Source: Candidatus Colwelliibacteriota bacterium | GTDB lineage: Bacteria > Patescibacteriota > Minisyncoccia > UBA6257 > Colwellbacteraceae | Assembly: GCA_027310265.1 (NCBI GenBank) | Contig: DAIDBC010000056.1 | Coordinates: forward strand, 1-15,381 | Length of the DNA stretch: 15,381 bases | Direction of reading: 5' to 3' | Part shown: piece by piece, positions 6,618 through 13,695 of the stretch | Position numbering within the stretch: the first letter of the stretch is position 1 | Layout: each line of letters starts with the position of its first letter | The notes under the pieces: model-generated | What the model saw: only the letters and a program-made list of their open reading frames with translations | Databases searched by the model: none | Told to the model about the DNA's origin: nothing | Translations under genes and position numbers: made by a program

Positions 6618-8274
6618 TTGGGTGTTTTTAATCCTCGTTTTAGGAGGGTTAACTTTTTTCTCTTTCAATCCGATTAACCAGCAGGATCCCGGTTATCTTT
6701 TGAAAACCGGGGAATATATTTTGCAGCATCGCGTCATTCCGCATACGGACGTTTTTTCGCTTACCGCTTACGGCGCACCGTGGGTCGTCCACTACTGGCT
6801 CGCAGCGGTGGTATTCCAACTTTTATATTCATGGGGCGGCGCGGCTTTTACGATAACGTTTGTTTCGCTCGTTGCCCTTATAACTTTCATCCTCATATTC
6901 GCGACTGCGCGTCAGAGAACAAAGAATCTAGTATTGTCGTTAGTGTTGATGTCGGTCTCGTTCCTGTTGCTCTATCGCTTTTGGGTGGTGAGAGATCAGA
7001 TTTTCAGTTATCTCTTCACAGCAATTTTACTTTATATTCTTGAGCGCGCGTGGTCTGGGGGCCGCTACCGACCCCTCTATATCCTGCCTATCCTTTTCGT
7101 TTTATGGGCTAATTTTCATGCCGGAGTTGTGCTGGGGGTAGCGATTCTTTGGCTTTTTGCAATCACTTTTATCTTGCGGCGACATGGGCTTTCACGGCCC
7201 GACAAACTTTCGATGAAAATCATATTAATCACGCTTGTTTCAAGCGTTGCCGTACTTATAAATCCTAACGGTTATATTATTTACATCTATAGTTTTATGA
7301 TCGCGCCAGTCGCGGCGGCGCTAAGGAACTCGGAGTGGATATCGTTGCTCTCGTATGCATATTGGAACTTCAAGATTTTCCTCGCGGGTATGGTTGTCGT
7401 TGCTCTTTTTATCCTTTATCGAGCGGCAGTTAAGTACCGCCGGAACCGCGAAGTAGATTTATTTCATCTGGGGTTGTTGGTCGGAGCTTTCCTCATGCCG
7501 ATCATTTCGGTCAGACAAATGATTTTTTTTGCCATAATCGTTCTCCCGATTTTAAGCGCAGAACTTGAAGAATTTGCGAATGAACGGGGAGTGGATCTCA
7601 ATAAATATTTGCAGCCCAATCTTATCTGGCTCGTCCTTGCCGCAGCGACATTCATCTGGGGGCTGCGTATGGTCGTGCTTACGTTTAAGGGGGGCCTCGT
7701 GGATGCGAGTGCGCTCCCCGTGAAGGCGGTCGATTTCATACAAAAAGAAGGAATTAGGGGTCCTTACTTCAACATCGAGTACGGCGGCTATCTGATCTGG
7801 AGATTGTATCCAAAAGAGCGGGTGTTCAGAGACGGACGAGACGAAGTCTATCGTGGGAAGCCACTCGAAGAATTTTTAACTGTAACTGCTGGCAAGCCGG
7901 GGTGGAAAGAACTCGTCGACGATAAATATAAAATCAACTATTTCATCTTGTGGTACCCCCCGCCGCTTTTTGGGCCGAGTGGAGGTATCGCCGAACGTAT
8001 AACCAAAGAACTAGGCTTCAAACTGGTGTACTGGGACAACAACACAGTTATCTTCGTGCGGGATACGCCGCAGAACAAGAAAGTTATAAACGAATTTGCC
8101 TATAAGTATGTAAGTCCGTTCATCAATCCGGCGGGAATCCCAATCACGGATTTGAAAAAAGCCGAAGATGAAATCTATCGAGCTATAAGCGGCGATCCCG
8201 ACTCTCCCGAGCTTCAAGGTTATTTCTTTGACGTCGAAAAACGGCTCAATCCTGATCTAGCCCCGAGCGGTTGA
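6595..8274 (+). CDS. Large GT-C-like polytopic membrane protein of unknown function
   Basis: The product is about 559 residues from the ATG at 6595, which I prefer to the upstream in-frame start at 6535 because the first membrane span begins directly after it. The first loop holds DPGYLLKTGEYILQHRVIPHTDVFS (Asp31, His50, Asp52) and then APWVVHYWLAAVVF with His66. This is the pattern 'DP-GYLL-TGE-I-----IPHTD-FS ... G-PWV-H-WL' of a widespread uncharacterised family with GT-C-like topology. About ten spans follow to residue ~375. A C-terminal soluble domain has YFNIEYGGYLIWRLYP and VFRDGRDEVYRG. An acidic residue in the first loop is typical of membrane sugar transferases, but no activity is established. 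It overlaps rpe by 23 bases and ends 31 bases before the transketolase gene. Confidence 0.7.
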   Translation: MKNWSIANWVFLILVLGGLTFFSFNPINQQDPGYLLKTGEYILQHRVIPHTDVFSLTAYGAPWVVHYWLAAVVFQLLYSWGGAAFTITFVSLVALITFILIFATARQRTKNLVLSLVLMSVSFLLLYRFWVVRDQIFSYLFTAILLYILERAWSGGRYRPLYILPILFVLWANFHAGVVLGVAILWLFAITFILRRHGLSRPDKLSMKIILITLVSSVAVLINPNGYIIYIYSFMIAPVAAALRNSEWISLLSYAYWNFKIFLAGMVVVALFILYRAAVKYRRNREVDLFHLGLLVGAFLMPIISVRQMIFFAIIVLPILSAELEEFANERGVDLNKYLQPNLIWLVLAAATFIWGLRMVVLTFKGGLVDASALPVKAVDFIQKEGIRGPYFNIEYGGYLIWRLYPKERVFRDGRDEVYRGKPLEEFLTVTAGKPGWKELVDDKYKINYFILWYPPPLFGPSGGIAERITKELGFKLVYWDNNTVIFVRDTPQNKKVINEFAYKYVSPFINPAGIPITDLKKAEDEIYRAISGDPDSPELQGYFFDVEKRLNPDLAPSG

Positions 8275-8284
8275 GATGTCTCCG

Positions 8285-8293
8285 TGATATACT
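8285..8293 (+). promoter_or_regulatory. Possible extended -10 (TGATATACT) before transketolase
   Basis: In the 31-base spacer before the transketolase N-terminal gene, TGA followed by TATACT resembles an extended -10 element, which can work without a strong -35. The predicted start near base 8300 would leave a leader of about 6 bases before the ATG at 8306. A weak AGGT at 8297-8300 could alternatively act as a ribosome-binding site if the gene is read through from upstream. Confidence 0.35.
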
Positions 8294-8305
8294 TCCAGGT
8301 AGTTG

Positions 8306-9163
8306 ATGGAACTCCACGAGGAAAAACTGAAGTTTTTAGAGGAAACGGCGGTTAAAATCCGCGAGGCGGTGATTGAGATGCTGGTCGAGGCCGGTTCGGG
8401 GCATTCGGCTGGACCGCTCGGGATGGCTGACGTCTTCACTGCTTTCTACTTTCATATTTTGAACCACGACCCGAAAAGGCCGGACTGGCCGGAACGCGAC
8501 CGCTTAATTCTCTCAAACGGTCATATCTGTCCAGTGAGGTACGCGGCGATGGCCTACGCCGGCTACTTTCCGATTGCGGAATTAAAGACGTTGCGCAAAA
8601 TAAATTCACGCCTGCAGGGTCACCCGCATCGTACGTCGCTTCCCGGCGTGGAAACCACCTCCGGTCCCCTGGGTTCGGGTTTAAGCCAGGCTATCGGTGT
8701 CGCGCTCGCGGCCAAACTCGATAAAGCCAAATACCGTGTTTATTGTTTCGTCTCCGACGGCGAACATGACGAAGGCAACTTCTGGGAAGCGGTGATGTTC
8801 GCCGGTAAGAACAAGATTTCCAACCTAACGATGCTGGTTGATCGCAACAATATCCAGATCGACGGCTTCACTGAAAACGTGATGCCGCTGGAGCCGCTGC
8901 GCGAGAAATATCGGTCGTTCGGATGGAATGTTTTGGAGATTGACGGGCACAGTTTCGAGGCGATTGTGGACGCGGTAAACGAAGCAAAAGCGATTTATGA
9001 GAAACCGACCGTGATTGTTGCGCATACCATTCCCGGCAAGGGCGTAAGTTTTATGGAACGCGACTATCTCTGGCATGGCAAGCCGCCGACCAAAGAGGAA
9101 GCAGCGGTCGCATTGAAAGAATTAAGAACATTGCAGGGAAAAATCGAGTCAGAACATCAGTAA
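8306..9163 (+). CDS. tkt: Transketolase, N-terminal (thiamine diphosphate-binding) subunit
   Basis: The 285-residue protein is the N-terminal half of a split transketolase. With its partner at 9544 it moves two-carbon ketol units between sugar phosphates (for example xylulose-5-phosphate to ribose-5-phosphate or erythrose-4-phosphate). Visible motifs are GSGHSAGPLGMADV with His33, SNGH at 70-73, TTSGPLGSGLSQAIG at 117-131, and the diphosphate/Mg motif SDGEHDEGNFWEA starting at Ser150, followed by the Asn-containing VDRNNIQIDG. The C-terminal IPGKGVSFME and WHGKPP are also typical. Half-size genes of this kind are normal in archaea and many CPR bacteria, so this is not a truncation. ATG at 8306 is preferred to the TTG three bases earlier. 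Confidence 0.95.
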   Translation: MELHEEKLKFLEETAVKIREAVIEMLVEAGSGHSAGPLGMADVFTAFYFHILNHDPKRPDWPERDRLILSNGHICPVRYAAMAYAGYFPIAELKTLRKINSRLQGHPHRTSLPGVETTSGPLGSGLSQAIGVALAAKLDKAKYRVYCFVSDGEHDEGNFWEAVMFAGKNKISNLTMLVDRNNIQIDGFTENVMPLEPLREKYRSFGWNVLEIDGHSFEAIVDAVNEAKAIYEKPTVIVAHTIPGKGVSFMERDYLWHGKPPTKEEAAVALKELRTLQGKIESEHQ

Positions 9164-9178
9164 CAAACAAAAACAAAA

Positions 9179-9541
9179 ATGAAAATACATCCACTGATTA
9201 GAAAACTCTATTTATACGTGGTATCGGGTATTGGTCTAATACTAGTTGTCATTGGCTCCGTGCAGCTGGTGAATCTCGCTTTAAAGGTTTACATATTCAA
9301 GGCGGCCGACAAGTACTACGCCTATCCAATAGCTGCGCCGGCGCCGGTTACCGGCAAGGGAGGAGAATCGGCCGCGGTTCAGCCGAGTGAGGAGCAATTA
9401 CAGGCTTACCAAGACAACCAAACGCGAAGCAATAGGCAGTCAACGGCGTCAAACGCAATCGCGATGATCATCGTAGGCGCTCCGCTCTACGCCTATCACT
9501 GGTATGTTATCAGGAAGGACAAAGAGGAAGCGGAAAGTTAG
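9179..9541 (+). CDS. Small two-span membrane protein between the transketolase genes
   Basis: I do not recognise a characterised function. The 120-residue product has one hydrophobic span near the N-terminus (about residues 10-37) and another near the C-terminus (about 92-109, AIAMIIVGAPLYAYHWYV). Between them lies a polar, Gln/Ser/Ala-rich linker of about 55 residues (VTGKGGESAAVQPSEEQLQ and onward). The second span, with a Pro and the HW pair followed by RKDKEE, reminds me of DUF5671-type membrane proteins common in Patescibacteria; this is an impression, not a match. The start follows an A-rich 15-base spacer with no Shine-Dalgarno, and the stop lies two bases before the ATG of the second transketolase gene. 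Placement inside a two-subunit enzyme operon is odd and may reflect membrane attachment of the complex or chance. Confidence 0.6.
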   Translation: MKIHPLIRKLYLYVVSGIGLILVVIGSVQLVNLALKVYIFKAADKYYAYPIAAPAPVTGKGGESAAVQPSEEQLQAYQDNQTRSNRQSTASNAIAMIIVGAPLYAYHWYVIRKDKEEAES

Positions 9542-9543
9542 TG

Positions 9544-10536
9544 ATGCTCAATCCTGAAGCAAAACTAAACCCCAATATTTTCAGCGCCGACCTTGAGCAA
9601 AAACCGGTCCGCGACGGCTACGGCGATGGATTGATTCTGGCCGGCGAGAAAGATCCAAATGTAGTGGTGCTCTGCGCCGATCTTACCGAGTCCACGCGTT
9701 CTGAGGTTTTCGCCAGGAGATTCCCTGAAAGATTCTTTGAAACCGGAGTGGCCGAACAGAATATGGCGACTATCGCCGCAGGTTTAGGCATTTCCGGCAA
9801 GGTGCCGTTCATTTCTTCGTATGCTACGTTTTCACCGGGACGGAACTGGGAGCAGATTCGCACCACGATCGCTTATAACGACTCCAACGTGAAAATCGCC
9901 GGCCACCATTCCGGGATATCTGTGGGGCCGGACGGCGCGACGCACCAAGCGCTGGAAGATATCGCGACCATGCGGGTGATGGCCAATGTGAAAGTGTTTG
10001 TTCCATGCGATGCGGTTCAGGCAAAAAAGGCGACGCTTGCGGCCGCGCAAATCTGGGGGCCGGTTTATATCCGCTTCGCGCGCGAAAAGACACCGGTTAT
10101 CACTACCAATGAAACACCGTATGCGCCCGGCAAGGCCGAAGTTTTCTGGGAATCCAAAAAACCGGAAGTCGCAATTATAGCCTGCGGCCCCCTGGTTTAT
10201 CAGGCTCTCCTTGCGGCGCGTGAGTTGGAAAGGGAAGGCACGGGATCAATCGTACTTAACAACCATACCGTTAAGCCGATGGACGAAGCGAAGGTGGTTG
10301 AAATGGCCAGACGTTGCGGAGCGGTTGTCACAGTGGAGGAACATCAAGTAATGGGCGGCATGGGCAGTGCGGTCGCGGAGGTGCTCACGAAGAAATGTCC
10401 CGCGCCGATGGAGTTCGTCGGTATGCATGATCGGTATGGCGAATCCGGCAAACCGTTGGAGCTTATCGAAAAATATGGGATGGGGGTGAAAGACATAAAA
10501 GCCGCCGCGCTTAAAGTCATTAAAAGGAAGAAATGA
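9544..10536 (+). CDS. tkt: Transketolase, C-terminal (pyrimidine-binding) subunit
   Basis: This 330-residue protein is the second half of the split transketolase. It contains the pyrimidine-binding domain with the catalytic Glu71 in FFETGVAEQNM, which activates thiamine diphosphate, preceded by LCADLTEST. Further along are FISSYATFSPGRNWEQIRT, the GHHSGISVGPDGATHQALED loop (His residues used for substrate binding), and FVPCDAVQ. The C-terminal domain has VTVEEHQVMGGMGSAVAE, typical of the family. The half could also belong to a 1-deoxyxylulose-5-phosphate synthase-like enzyme, but the N-terminal partner and the rpiB, rpe and aldolase neighbours favour transketolase. Start at ATG 9544 rather than the GTG at 9541. 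A 3-base gap leads into the PfkB-family gene. Confidence 0.95.
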   Translation: MLNPEAKLNPNIFSADLEQKPVRDGYGDGLILAGEKDPNVVVLCADLTESTRSEVFARRFPERFFETGVAEQNMATIAAGLGISGKVPFISSYATFSPGRNWEQIRTTIAYNDSNVKIAGHHSGISVGPDGATHQALEDIATMRVMANVKVFVPCDAVQAKKATLAAAQIWGPVYIRFAREKTPVITTNETPYAPGKAEVFWESKKPEVAIIACGPLVYQALLAARELEREGTGSIVLNNHTVKPMDEAKVVEMARRCGAVVTVEEHQVMGGMGSAVAEVLTKKCPAPMEFVGMHDRYGESGKPLELIEKYGMGVKDIKAAALKVIKRKK

Positions 10537-10539
10537 ACA

Positions 10540-11532
10540 ATGAAGCCGAAGTATGACATAGTGGCAATCGGATCGGCGACTCGCGACGCCTTTTTTGAAA
10601 GCGATTTTAAAATCGGCCGTTATCCGCAAGCGCCGAGCGGCCGCGCAATTATTTTGCCTTTCGGTGAGAAACTGGGGGTAAAAAAGGCGTATTTTACGAT
10701 CGGCGGCAATGCGGCAAATGCCGCAGCGACTTTCGCGCGGCAGGGTCTGAAAACCGCAGCTGCGGCGCCGGTCGGGGATGACGTATCCGGCGAGGAAATC
10801 AAGCGGCGGTTGCAAAAAGAAGGCGTGGATGTTTCCAATATAGTCGTTTCCGCGCAGCCTACGGCCTATTCAGTATTGTTGCTTGAAAAAGGCGAACGCA
10901 CCATTCTGAACTTCCCCGGCGCGTCGAATAAATTTTCATTAAAAGATATACCGCTTAGCCGGCTTGCGGCAAAGTGGTGGTACGTGTCATTGCCGGGCGA
11001 ATCACATCGTTCGTTCGGCCAGCTTGTCGCCGCGGCCAAAAAGATGCGGGTAAGGATCGCGCTGAACCCGTCGATGAACCATATTGTGCGCGGCCGCAGG
11101 GAGTTGTTGCGCTTGCTGCCGGAAATTTCTTTTTTGGTTTTGAACGAAAGCGAGGCCTCCGCGCTCACGGGAGTCTCATTTAAGAAAGCTGAGGCGGTAT
11201 TTAGAAAATTGGATCGGCTCATGCCCGGGGTGCTAGCGGTTACCTCCGGCCCCCGAGGCGTGACGGTATCTGATGGAAGGTTCATTTATCATGCCGGGGT
11301 ATTCAAGGAAAGAACTCTGGCTGATCGTACCGGCGCGGGCGATGCTTTTGGCGCCGGTTTTGTCGCCGGTTTGATGCGCAAGAATAATATCGAGTACGCG
11401 ATTCGGCTCGCCTCCGCCAATGCGACTGCCACGGTGGAAAAAGTCGGTGCAACTGAAGGCCTGCTTACTCGCCGCGAATTTGAAAGTGGGCGGCGGTGGA
11501 GAACTCTAAAGATTTCAAAGAAACATGTATAA
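10540..11532 (+). CDS. PfkB/ribokinase-family sugar kinase
   Basis: The 330-residue protein carries both ribokinase-family signatures: the N-terminal substrate region FTIGGNAANAAATFARQG (Gly55-Gly56-Asn57) and the C-terminal DRTGAGDAFGAGF, where Asp268 is the catalytic base and the Gly-Ala-Gly loop forms the anion hole. NPSMNHIVRG and FLVLNESEA lie where the family contacts nucleotide. The family phosphorylates sugars, sugar phosphates or nucleosides using ATP; ribose, fructose and fructose-6-phosphate are all plausible. The position between transketolase and a class II aldolase suggests a sugar-phosphate substrate, possibly a 1-phosphate-forming 6-phosphofructokinase-like role, but this is inference. 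A Shine-Dalgarno-like AAGGAAG ends ten bases before the ATG. Its 3' end overlaps the next gene by eight bases. Confidence 0.88.
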   Translation: MKPKYDIVAIGSATRDAFFESDFKIGRYPQAPSGRAIILPFGEKLGVKKAYFTIGGNAANAAATFARQGLKTAAAAPVGDDVSGEEIKRRLQKEGVDVSNIVVSAQPTAYSVLLLEKGERTILNFPGASNKFSLKDIPLSRLAAKWWYVSLPGESHRSFGQLVAAAKKMRVRIALNPSMNHIVRGRRELLRLLPEISFLVLNESEASALTGVSFKKAEAVFRKLDRLMPGVLAVTSGPRGVTVSDGRFIYHAGVFKERTLADRTGAGDAFGAGFVAGLMRKNNIEYAIRLASANATATVEKVGATEGLLTRREFESGRRWRTLKISKKHV

Positions 11533-12787
11533 AATTCCTTGCTGCGAAGAACTGTCCAAAATTTTGGGCGTTGACCCGTTGCTTTTGGAAAATTTGGATC
11601 GTGAGATGTCCAAGCTTCCGGGCGGCGAAAATATCTTGCAACGCGTAGTAGAGGAGAACGATAGAATTATCAACAGTACCTTAAATGCGCTGAATTCCAA
11701 CCTTCGGTCTGCTTCTCACGTGCGGAGCGTGTTAAGGCAAACGGTACTGCGCCACGAGGAAGAACTTCTAGATTTTCTGGACATCGTCGAGGGACAGAAC
11801 GAGTTCGAGAAAGCGGCCGGTTTGGCCAGAAAGATCGCAAAAGTGAGTAACGGTTATTTTCTGAAGAGGGAATTAGCCACGGAAATTTTGAAGAAACGTC
11901 CGCCTGAGAACGTGCTGAAATATCTGGGAGCGGCGACGGTAGGCGAAGCGCTCGCGAAGCACGACGTTACCGAAATTTTCGCGGCCCTGCGGTTTATTGA
12001 AACAGATGAATGGATGCACCAGACTTTTGATGTTGCTTACAGTGCCTTTACCGCCGCCGATTTCGAGGAGCGGGCGATAGAGATCCGTGTATTGGGGCCG
12101 GAGTGGCGCGAGGTTGCTAAGAAATTCGTCGAGAAAAAACACCACAACGTTAGCCATCTGAAAGAATTTGGGGTGATATTTTTAAATCCCATTCGTGAGC
12201 GCATTCCCGGCAAATTCCTGCGCGATTTCGCCCTATTATTGCACTACTTCCACGAGATTGAATTCTATTCCAAACTGTTCCGTCGAGCTGCGGCGGGCGC
12301 GGATTTTGCGGAAAAGTTAAAGGCGCTTTTGAGGGGCGATGTCCCGGAGATATATAAATTGGAACCGGGCGAGTGGCTGATCGTGCAACGCTACCTCGCC
12401 AAAGAGAGTCCCAAGGATCCACGATTGTTTATGCCGCGGGTAAACCCGGAGTCGTTGCACTGGCGGCGGGGCGAGAGGGATTTAGCACTCTGGAACGCGC
12501 CAGAAGCTAAACTCAATCTTAGTCTATGGGCCGACCTGGATTGGGTGGGCAATATCTTCGGGGATGGTGGCGCGCCGCCGGAAGCGGGCGAGGTAGTTAG
12601 TTTCGATTTGGAGGACAATGCGATGACTTTGGTATCGTTTATGGAGGGCGAGGAGCGGCGATATTTCAATTATCACCAGCGCGAAGCAATGTGGACAAGA
12701 ATTTTCAGCGAATACGCCGGCGGTGAAGAAAATATGGAAAAGCTATTGATCGAAAACTTTGATAAAGGAGTAGTCAAGTTCCAATGA
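11525..12787 (+). CDS. Conserved-looking soluble protein of unknown function in the sugar-phosphate operon
   Basis: I cannot assign this 420-residue protein to a characterised family. It has no signal peptide or membrane span, so it should be cytoplasmic. The N-terminus starts MYKIPCCEELSKIL with a Cys-Cys pair. The first ~200 residues look helical and charged (LRHEEELLDFLDIVEGQNEF and DEWMHQTFDVAYSAF). The middle has a His-rich stretch KKHHNVSHLKEFGVIFLNP, then LLHYFHEIEFYSK. The C-terminal third is Trp-rich and probably beta-containing (SLHWRRGERDLALWNAPEA, then LSLWADLDWVGNIF). The clustered His, Glu and Trp residues could suit a carbohydrate-binding or metal-binding enzyme, but no catalytic motif is evident. 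It overlaps pfkB by eight bases and the aldolase gene by four (ATGA), so its translation is tied to both. That arrangement suggests a role in sugar-phosphate handling. Confidence 0.7.
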   Translation: MYKIPCCEELSKILGVDPLLLENLDREMSKLPGGENILQRVVEENDRIINSTLNALNSNLRSASHVRSVLRQTVLRHEEELLDFLDIVEGQNEFEKAAGLARKIAKVSNGYFLKRELATEILKKRPPENVLKYLGAATVGEALAKHDVTEIFAALRFIETDEWMHQTFDVAYSAFTAADFEERAIEIRVLGPEWREVAKKFVEKKHHNVSHLKEFGVIFLNPIRERIPGKFLRDFALLLHYFHEIEFYSKLFRRAAAGADFAEKLKALLRGDVPEIYKLEPGEWLIVQRYLAKESPKDPRLFMPRVNPESLHWRRGERDLALWNAPEAKLNLSLWADLDWVGNIFGDGGAPPEAGEVVSFDLEDNAMTLVSFMEGEERRYFNYHQREAMWTRIFSEYAGGEENMEKLLIENFDKGVVKFQ

Positions 12788-13647
12788 TAAACCTGCGTGA
12801 AATAATCAGAGACGCCGAGAACCACAAAGTTGCGGTCGGTCATTTCAATATTTCGGATTTAGCAACCCTCAAAGCCATACTTAGCGCGGCCTCGGAACTG
12901 AACCTGCCGATCGTCATAGGTTTGTCCGAGGGCGAACGCGATTTTGTGGGCGTAAGAACAGCGGCCGCGCTAGTAAAATCGTACCGCGAACAATACAACG
13001 TACCGATTTACCTCAACGCCGACCACACCTATTCGCTGGACAAAATTAAAGAAGCGGTCGAGGCCGGATTCGATGCTGTAATTTTCGATGGTGCGAAACT
13101 GCCGCTCGATGAAAACATTGCGCTAACCAAGGAAGCGGTGGACTACGTTAGGTCGGTAAGGCCAGAGGTGATAATAGAGGGCGAACTAGGTTATATCGGG
13201 ACCTCCTCGGAGGTTTTAAGTGCCGTGCCGATGGGCGCAGCGATGGGCGAGAATATGACCAAACCGGAGGAGGCGACCCGCTTTGTGAAAGAAACTGGGG
13301 TGGATATGCTTGCTCCGGCGGTCGGCAATATCCATGGGATGTTCAAAAATATTCCGGAGCCGCGTTTGGACATAGAGAGGATCAAAACGGTCCGTACGGC
13401 CGCGGGCGTGCCACTGGTTCTGCACGGCGGGTCCGGCACGAGCGATGAGGATTTTGTCGCCGCGATTGAAGCCGGTATCTCCATCGTCCACATCAACACC
13501 GAAATCAGGGTGGCTTGGCGTAAAGGAATCGAGGCCGCACTACGCGAGAATCCGGATGAGGTTGCGCCGTACAAATTGCTGGGGGCGGCCCTACAGAACG
13601 TACACAATGTGGTAGCTGCTAGGTTGCGGTTGTTTAGTCGGCTTTAG
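12784..13647 (+). CDS. fba: Class II (metal-dependent) fructose/ketose-bisphosphate aldolase
   Basis: The 287-residue TIM-barrel enzyme cleaves fructose-1,6-bisphosphate (or a related ketose bisphosphate) to dihydroxyacetone phosphate and an aldose phosphate. Asp80-His81 in NADHTYSLDKIKEA, Glu134 in EGELGYIGT, His184 in GNIHGMF and His214 in LHGGSGTSD provide the catalytic base and the zinc ligands expected for class II enzymes. Sequence alone does not separate fructose-bisphosphate from tagatose-bisphosphate (GatY/KbaY) or sedoheptulose-bisphosphate use. The start overlaps the previous stop as ATGA. An AAAGGAG Shine-Dalgarno ends 13 bases upstream (12764-12770), slightly far for an ideal site. 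The gene ends the sugar-phosphate cluster; a 48-base spacer with a promoter follows. Confidence 0.93.
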   Translation: MINLREIIRDAENHKVAVGHFNISDLATLKAILSAASELNLPIVIGLSEGERDFVGVRTAAALVKSYREQYNVPIYLNADHTYSLDKIKEAVEAGFDAVIFDGAKLPLDENIALTKEAVDYVRSVRPEVIIEGELGYIGTSSEVLSAVPMGAAMGENMTKPEEATRFVKETGVDMLAPAVGNIHGMFKNIPEPRLDIERIKTVRTAAGVPLVLHGGSGTSDEDFVAAIEAGISIVHINTEIRVAWRKGIEAALRENPDEVAPYKLLGAALQNVHNVVAARLRLFSRL

Positions 13648-13649
13648 AC

Positions 13650-13677
13650 TTGAGTTTATTTATATAATCCGTACAAT
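13650..13677 (+). promoter_or_regulatory. rplY: Promoter of the bL25 gene
   Basis: In the 48-base spacer after the aldolase gene, TTGAGT (13650-13655) and TACAAT (13672-13677) are separated by 16 bases, close to the sigma-70-type consensus. A perfect TATAAT also lies at 13663-13668, within the same AT-rich patch, but without a fitting -35. The first pair predicts a start near 13684 and a leader of about 12 bases, too short for a normal Shine-Dalgarno. Confidence 0.55.
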
Positions 13678-13695
13678 ATCGGTGCATTTTAAGTG

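Noticed and set aside
9164..9178. A-rich repeat-like spacer (CAAACAAAAACAAAA)
   Set aside because: It is only 15 bases and looks like an unstructured A-rich leader favouring initiation rather than a repeat element.
8306..10536. Split transketolase as a broken full-length gene
   Set aside because: Each half has its own start and stop, full domain content and a separate gene between them. Two-gene transketolases are an established normal form.
10246..10815. A 189-codon open frame on the - strand
   Set aside because: It lies opposite two well-supported genes (transketolase C-terminal subunit and PfkB kinase), and its translation has no recognisable motif. High-GC third positions often open such shadow frames. 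The same applies to the - strand frames at 904-1350, 2015-2263, 4218-4715 and 14154-14621.
13648..13695. Rho-independent terminator after the aldolase gene
   Set aside because: The spacer is AT-rich but holds no stable inverted repeat followed by a T run; it is better explained as a promoter.
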